From positions 1-17,755 of the forward strand of contig CALCGM010000121.1 in assembly GCA_937900985.1 (NCBI GenBank): a stretch of 17,755 bases of DNA, in the 5' to 3' direction. The position numbers and the translations under genes are program-made. Position 1 is the stretch's first letter. Every line of letters begins with the position of its first letter. Source of the DNA: an uncultured Planctomycetaceae bacterium (GTDB lineage: Bacteria; Planctomycetota; Planctomycetia; Pirellulales; UBA1268). The notes under the pieces were generated by a model. The model was not told where the DNA came from. It was given only the letters and a program-made list of their open reading frames with translations, and made no database searches. This document shows positions 13,360 through 17,755 of this stretch, piece by piece.

Positions 13360-14313
13360 ATGAGAGTTCGCTTCCCACGCCCAGTGCCCGGCCGGGCAGA
13401 CCGTTTTCAGGCAGGTTTTACGCTTGTCGAGCTGCTCGTCGTGATCGCCATCATCGGCGTTCTCGTGGGCCTGCTGCTGCCGGCGGTGCAGTCGGCCCGC
13501 GAGGCGGCCCGGCGGATCGCATGCACCAACAACCTCAAGCAGGTTGGGCTGGCTGTGCAGCTCTCCCACGATGTGCGGAACAGGTTTCCCGCCGGCCGGA
13601 TGACACGAGACCCCTACGACGTGTCGTGGGCCTTCCGGCTGCTGCCTTTCATGGAAGAGCAGGCGATCTTCGATGCCCGCAATCCTGACACGACGGTGCC
13701 TTGCTGGGATCCGAGCAACGCCCTGGCCTTCCGCTCGCCTGTGGCCACCTACTTCTGCTCGAGCCGCCGGCCTCCCATTGCTGACCGCAACTTCGACAAC
13801 AACAACAATGCTCCGCTGGTGATGGGGGTTGCTGCTGGCGGCGACTACGCGGCCAATCCCGGCACATACTTCAACTATGCCGTGACGCCCAATGCTCCCT
13901 TCGATCCCAAGCGAGGCGGTCCGATCCACACTTTTTCAAGCGTCACCATGGCGCAGGTCACCGACGGCCTGAGCAAGACGTTTGCGATTGGCGAAAAGCA
14001 CATCCCGCCGGAAGACAGCTCCTACGGCATTGAGATGCAGCACTACATCCAAGGCGACACGGCGTTCTTCCCCTCCGACACGCCGCACACGCTGTTTCGG
14101 GATACCTACCGCGGTTTGGCCCAGAGCTACCGTGACATGAACAATCGCAAGTTTGGCAGCATGCATCCTCAGGTGACGCAGTTCGTGTTTTGCGACGGCC
14201 ACGTGGAGGCGATCTCCAATGACACCGGTCTCGACATCCTGCGGTGGTACTGTGCTGTCGGTGATGGCAACGATCCGACGACGCCTCCAGATGGTGTCGA
14301 TGTCGACTACTGA
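13360..14313 (+). CDS. DUF1559 prepilin-like H-X9-DG protein
   Basis: A 317-residue second copy of the family seen at 581. Residues 19-24 form the prepilin motif G-FTLVE with Glu24, then LLVVIAIIGVLVGLLLPAV and QSAREAARR, nearly identical to the first copy. The middle differs strongly, apart from LLPFMEEQA and the TDGLSKTFAIGE stretch. His269, nine residues, then Asp279-Gly280 is the C-terminal H-X9-DG signature. It probably matures through a type IV prepilin peptidase and is envelope-associated; function unknown. Its GC content is higher than that of the first copy. An inverted repeat sits right after the stop and a small membrane-protein gene follows at 14368. The frame is open from GTG 13303 and ATG 13348, but ATG 13360 has the ribosome site. 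Confidence 0.93.
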   Translation: MRVRFPRPVPGRADRFQAGFTLVELLVVIAIIGVLVGLLLPAVQSAREAARRIACTNNLKQVGLAVQLSHDVRNRFPAGRMTRDPYDVSWAFRLLPFMEEQAIFDARNPDTTVPCWDPSNALAFRSPVATYFCSSRRPPIADRNFDNNNNAPLVMGVAAGGDYAANPGTYFNYAVTPNAPFDPKRGGPIHTFSSVTMAQVTDGLSKTFAIGEKHIPPEDSSYGIEMQHYIQGDTAFFPSDTPHTLFRDTYRGLAQSYRDMNNRKFGSMHPQVTQFVFCDGHVEAISNDTGLDILRWYCAVGDGNDPTTPPDGVDVDY

Positions 14314-14328
14314 GGCTCGTTGCGAGCC
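14314..14328 (+). other. Stem-loop directly after the DUF1559 stop codon
   Basis: GGCTCG pairs with CGAGCC around a TTG loop, starting at the base after TGA. Only a pyrimidine-rich tail without a T-run follows, so it could be a weak terminator or an RNA-processing or stability element between the DUF1559 gene and its downstream neighbour. Confidence 0.4.
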
Positions 14329-14367
14329 CACGTCTCTTTCACACATGTCCATGATGGAGTCACGTTC

Positions 14368-14988
14368 ATGAACAGGCCTTCTCGCCAACGGAGCGGGTTT
14401 TCCAAGACAGCGGTCGTGGCGGCAGCCGTTGTTGCTGTTGCCGCGGTGGGTGTCTGGTATCTCGCCTGGCCCGATCTTGCAGACACGACGATCGCCATGC
14501 AGCAGGACCTTCTGGAAAGCGGTCTCGGCCCCGATGCGACCAAAGAACAGATCGTGGCGATCACGAAGAACGTGGATCAGCTCAATGCCGACGATGCCGG
14601 TCGTGTTCGGCAGGCGCTCTTCGGCGACCTGCGGGGCATGCAGCAGCGAAACATGGCCCGATACTTCGAGGCTTCGGAGTCGGAGCGGCAGGAGGTGCTG
14701 GATGCCGACATCGCCCGGATCCAGCTGCTGGGAAAACTCTTTGACGCGGTCAACCCGGGCAGCATGCGGCTGCCCACCGATGCCGAACGGCAGCAGTGGG
14801 AGGAGCGACGAAAGGCTCGCGAAGAGGGGCGTGAACCGCCTCGGCCGGAGCAGCGCCGCGACGACACGCCCGACATCGATCGGGAGCAGGCTGAGGAGTA
14901 CATCACCGCGCTGCGGGCCCGGGCTGAGGAGCAGGGGGTCGACCTTGGTCGCATGGGCGGCTTTGGCCGACGCGGCCGTCGTGGCTGA
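14368..14988 (+). CDS. Single-pass membrane protein of unknown function
   Basis: I do not recognise this 206-residue protein as a named family. A basic N terminus (NRPSRQRSGFSK) leads into one transmembrane helix (about 13-32: AVVAAAVVAVAAVGVWYLAW), then a largely helical, charged soluble domain. Residues about 130-190 are rich in Glu, Arg and Gln (QQWEERRKAREEGREPP) and may form a coiled coil. The tail is glycine-arginine rich (GGFGRRGRRG). The topology suggests a cytoplasmic N terminus with the rest in the periplasm. GGAG (14356-14359) lies 8 nt before the ATG. It follows the DUF1559 gene by 54 bp, as the small lipoprotein follows the first DUF1559 gene, so a functional pairing is possible. 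mfd starts 44 bp downstream on the same strand. Confidence 0.75.
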   Translation: MNRPSRQRSGFSKTAVVAAAVVAVAAVGVWYLAWPDLADTTIAMQQDLLESGLGPDATKEQIVAITKNVDQLNADDAGRVRQALFGDLRGMQQRNMARYFEASESERQEVLDADIARIQLLGKLFDAVNPGSMRLPTDAERQQWEERRKAREEGREPPRPEQRRDDTPDIDREQAEEYITALRARAEEQGVDLGRMGGFGRRGRRG

Positions 14989-15024
14989 GCGGAATCGTGG
15001 CTGACCGCCTGATCCGCTACGATT
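14979..15024 (+). repeat. Direct repeat and overlapping inverted repeats before mfd
   Basis: TCGTGGCTGA occurs twice, at 14979-14988 and 14995-15004; the first copy includes the stop codon of the membrane-protein gene. AGCGGA (14988-14993) pairs with TCCGCT (15013-15018), and AATCGT (14993-14998) pairs with ACGATT (15019-15024). The arms are interleaved, so RNA could form one stem or the other, or nearly a pseudoknot. The second pair ends just before the mfd Shine-Dalgarno sequence (GAGG, 15025-15028). Confidence 0.5.
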
Positions 15025-15032
15025 GAGGCATC

Positions 15033-17755
15033 GTGGCCACTTCCAAACCGCGCTCCCCCCGAGCAGAAGACGCGTCTGACGCGACCGCCGAGCCCTTGCA
15101 GCGGCTGCGTCGTCTGGCGGAGTCGATCGAAGATCACAGCGGGTTTGCCGACGTCATCGCCAGCCTCCGGGAAGGTCACGGCGGAACGATCGGCGGAACC
15201 TGGGGCTCAGGCTGCGCGCTTGCCGTGGCCTCGCTGCACCGCAATCTCGCGGCGTCAGAAGCAACGACTGGCCGCCGGGCTTCGTCGGCTCGCAAGCGGT
15301 CGGCCACGCCGGTGGGCACACCACGAGCCGCGGCGAGCGGCCGTGGGGTGGTGGTGGCAGTCTTGCCGCACGCGGCCGATGTGGAGGCTTTTGCCGACGA
15401 CCTCGCCATCTTCACGACCGCCGATGTGGTGGTGCTGCCGGCGGTGGAGACGATCGACGAAGACGAACTGGCTGGGAGCCCAGACGCTGCAGCCCGCCTG
15501 GCGGTGGTCAAACGGCTGACCCAGCAAGACCCGGCGGCCCGCCCGCAGATCGTGGTCACGAGCATGCAGGCCTTGCTCTCGCCCCTGGATGATCCACGCG
15601 AGATCTCGGCAAGCACCCGGCTGCTCGAGGTGGGCGGCAGGCTGGATCCTGCGGAACTGGCTGACTGGCTGGTGGCTCGCGGCTGGCAGGGCTACGACGC
15701 AATTGAGATGCCCGGGTCGTTTGCCCGCCGCGGTGGGATCATGGATCTCTTCGCGGCCGACTGGGACCGGCCGGTGCGTGTTGAGCTCTTTGGCGATGAG
15801 ATTGAGTCGCTCCGCACCTTCGACATTGTCAGTCAGCGGAGTGTGGATGATCTCGATCAGATCGAGGTCACGGCGCTGGCCCGCTCGCACGGCTCCACGC
15901 AGCTCACCGAGATTCTGCCGGAGGGATCGGCCTTTGCCCTTGTGGAGCCGATGGAACTCGCCGATGAAGCCGGCCGGTGCTTCGCCCGGCTGCATGGAAG
16001 CCTCGGCAACATTTCATCGCCTGAGGATGTTTTTGCGCGAATCTACCGCTGGCCGTCGGTGACGCTCTCGTGCGTGGCCACGGCAAGCCTTGAAGCTGCC
16101 GCGCAGCTCGCGATTGAGAGCGTGGAGCGGTTTACCGGCGTGCTCGACCGTGTCAGGGAAGAACTGGAAAACGTCGGTCGTGATCAGGAGGTGTGGATCG
16201 TCTGCCCGACTGAAGCGGAGACCAGTCGGCTCGGTGAGCTGCTCGCCGAGAGCCGGCCCGCCCAGCAGGGGCGGCTGCACTTTGCCGTCGGCCATCTCTC
16301 GGCCGGCTTTCGGCTGGTGCCGGAGCGGCTGGTGTTGATCAGTGCGGCGGAGCTGTTTCGCAGGGAGGATGTGGTCCGCCGCACGCCCAAGCACCGGCTC
16401 TCTCGTGCGATCGACACCTTCCTCGACTTGCAGGATGGCGACTACGTTGTGCATGTCTCGCACGGCATCGGCCGCTATCGCGGGCTGAAACTCCTCGAGA
16501 AGCAGGATCGCACCGAAGAGTTTCTCGACGTGGAGTTTGCCGAAGGCACCCGCGTGTATGTGCCGGCAGCCTGCATCGACCTCGTGCAGAAATATGTCGG
16601 CGGCACCAAGCTCGCGCCGAAGCTTGCCAAGATCGGGGGGCGGGCCTGGGAGAAGCAGAAGCAGGCGGTTCGTGAGGCCGTGGCCGACATGGCGGCCGAC
16701 ATGCTCCGCCTGCAGGCTCGCCGCGAGAGCCGGCCGGGCGTGGCCTTTCCCGCCGACACGCAGTGGCAGGAAGACTTTGAGGCGGCCTTCCCCTACGACG
16801 AAACCCCCGACCAGCTGACGGCTGTGCACGCGATCCGCGACGACATGCAAAAGCCGCAGCCGATGGACCGACTGCTCTGCGGCGACGTCGGCTTCGGCAA
16901 AACGGAGCTCGCGATGCGGGCCGCCTTCAAGGCGGTCGACGCTGGGCATCAGGTGGCCGTGCTGGTGCCCACGACTGTGCTGGCCGAGCAGCACCGCCGG
17001 ACGTTTGCCGCGCGGTTTGCGGAGTATCCCTTTGAGATCCGCTCGCTCTCTCGTCTGGCAAGCACAGCCGAGACCAGAGAGATCCTGGAAGGCCTCGCCG
17101 CGGGCACGATCGACATCGTGATCGGCACCCACCGCGTGGCCGGGGCCGATGTTCACTTCGCCCGGCTCGGCCTGGTGGTGATCGACGAGGAGCAGCGGTT
17201 TGGCGTGGAGGTCAAGGAGCGGCTCAAGGCGGTGCGGGCGAGCGTGGACGTGCTCACGATGACCGCCACCCCGATTCCCCGCACGCTCCACATGGCGATG
17301 CTCGGCATCCGCGACATCTCCAGCCTGGCCACACCACCGACCAACCGGCAGCCGGTGGAAACCCGTGTGGCCCGCTGGGATGACGGCCTGATTCGGCATG
17401 CGATCGAGCGGGAACTGGCCCGCGGCGGTCAGGTTTTTTTCGTGCACAACCGGATCAAAGACATCCATCGCGTGCGGGAGAAGCTGGCCCGGATCGTGCC
17501 GGATGCCCGCGTGGTGATCGCCCACGGCAGGCTCAACGAGCATGAGCTGGAGGATGTGATGCTCACCTTCGTGCGTGGTGAAGCCGACATCCTGCTCGCG
17601 ACCACGATCATCGAGAGCGGCCTCGACATTCCGCGGGCCAACACCATCTTCATCGATGAGGCCGACCACTACGGCCTGGCTGATCTGCATCAGCTGCGGG
17701 GCCGCGTGGGCCGCAGCCATCACCGTGCCTACTGCTACATGCTGATCGACCAGGG
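15033..17755 (+). CDS. mfd: Transcription-repair coupling factor Mfd, C-terminally cut by window end
   Basis: Mfd displaces RNA polymerase stalled at DNA damage and recruits UvrA. The 907 codons present compare with ~1150 in known Mfd proteins; the missing part is the end of the motor and the regulatory C terminus. The N-terminal UvrB-like module is visible (GFADVIASLREGHGG; EMPGSFARRGGIMDLF). The RNA-polymerase-interacting domain covers about 460-530 (GDYVVHVSHGIGRYRGL). The motor has Walker A GDVGFGKTE with Lys623, DEEQ at 718-721, TATPIPRTL, and the QLRGRVGRSHH motif. GTG 15033 is the start: an in-frame TGA at 15024-15026 excludes anything upstream, and GAGG lies 4 nt before it. Odd point: residues 73-102 are a basic, Ala/Ser/Arg-rich insertion between two strands of the first domain. 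Confidence 0.97.
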   Translation, partial: MATSKPRSPRAEDASDATAEPLQRLRRLAESIEDHSGFADVIASLREGHGGTIGGTWGSGCALAVASLHRNLAASEATTGRRASSARKRSATPVGTPRAAASGRGVVVAVLPHAADVEAFADDLAIFTTADVVVLPAVETIDEDELAGSPDAAARLAVVKRLTQQDPAARPQIVVTSMQALLSPLDDPREISASTRLLEVGGRLDPAELADWLVARGWQGYDAIEMPGSFARRGGIMDLFAADWDRPVRVELFGDEIESLRTFDIVSQRSVDDLDQIEVTALARSHGSTQLTEILPEGSAFALVEPMELADEAGRCFARLHGSLGNISSPEDVFARIYRWPSVTLSCVATASLEAAAQLAIESVERFTGVLDRVREELENVGRDQEVWIVCPTEAETSRLGELLAESRPAQQGRLHFAVGHLSAGFRLVPERLVLISAAELFRREDVVRRTPKHRLSRAIDTFLDLQDGDYVVHVSHGIGRYRGLKLLEKQDRTEEFLDVEFAEGTRVYVPAACIDLVQKYVGGTKLAPKLAKIGGRAWEKQKQAVREAVADMAADMLRLQARRESRPGVAFPADTQWQEDFEAAFPYDETPDQLTAVHAIRDDMQKPQPMDRLLCGDVGFGKTELAMRAAFKAVDAGHQVAVLVPTTVLAEQHRRTFAARFAEYPFEIRSLSRLASTAETREILEGLAAGTIDIVIGTHRVAGADVHFARLGLVVIDEEQRFGVEVKERLKAVRASVDVLTMTATPIPRTLHMAMLGIRDISSLATPPTNRQPVETRVARWDDGLIRHAIERELARGGQVFFVHNRIKDIHRVREKLARIVPDARVVIAHGRLNEHELEDVMLTFVRGEADILLATTIIESGLDIPRANTIFIDEADHYGLADLHQLRGRVGRSHHRAYCYMLIDQ

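Noticed and set aside
16014..17723. Long minus-strand open frame of 569 codons
   Set aside because: Entirely antisense to the mfd coding sequence, which has unmistakable helicase motifs; the reverse frame is His/Arg/Gly-rich without recognisable domains.

Overview
The window looks like chromosomal DNA of a planctomycete, most likely from the Pirellulales. The basis is gene content: two DUF1559 pseudopilin-like proteins (H-X9-DG type), a DUF1501 protein with a Tat signal, a DUF1549/DUF1553 protein with haem-binding motifs, planctomycete cytochrome (PSCyt1) domains and a WD40 fusion. These families are hallmark expansions of Planctomycetes. Most of the window is GC-rich; the first ~1.8 kb is visibly less so.

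Layout. 1-193 (-): N-terminal end of an exported PSCyt1-type cytochrome protein leaving the window on the left. 194-580: divergent intergenic region with a candidate promoter for each side and a hairpin-bearing leader. 581-1780 (+): a DUF1559 pseudopilin-like gene and a 52-residue lipoprotein, closed by a strong intrinsic terminator (1812-1853). 1931-3043 (+): class V PLP-dependent aminotransferase. It converges, only 12 bp away, on a three-gene minus-strand operon whose transcription order is DUF1501 (9682-8297), BIG2-like/DUF1549/DUF1553 (8197-5936), then PSCyt1-WD40-PPC (5887-3056). Divergent from that operon, and separated by ~215 bp, are a TIM-barrel sugar isomerase/epimerase-like gene (9898-10719) and, 19 bp later, a large exported protein with two alpha/beta-hydrolase-like halves (10739-13093), the first apparently catalytically dead. 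A structured ~250-bp gap precedes a second DUF1559 gene (13360-14313), followed by a 206-residue single-pass membrane protein of unknown function (14368-14988). The 5' four-fifths of mfd (transcription-repair coupling factor) runs off the right edge from 15033.

How the genes fit together. The minus-strand operon probably makes an exported, haem-binding, surface-associated set. In planctomycetes such DUF1501/DUF1549/DUF1553/PSCyt1 sets are commonly linked by inference to polysaccharide use, but their biochemistry is unproven. The isomerase-like enzyme and hydrolase opposite them could act on the same kind of carbohydrate substrate; this is inference from proximity. The two DUF1559 loci repeat one plan: a folded leader, a short start region with an extra in-frame ATG at the Shine-Dalgarno sequence, and a small membrane-anchored partner downstream.

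No tRNA, rRNA, CRISPR array, insertion sequence or phage gene was seen. I did not find a clearly new defence or mobile system. The less ordinary items are the pseudo-hydrolase/hydrolase tandem, the repeated DUF1559-plus-small-partner cassette, and overlapping inverted repeats just before mfd.
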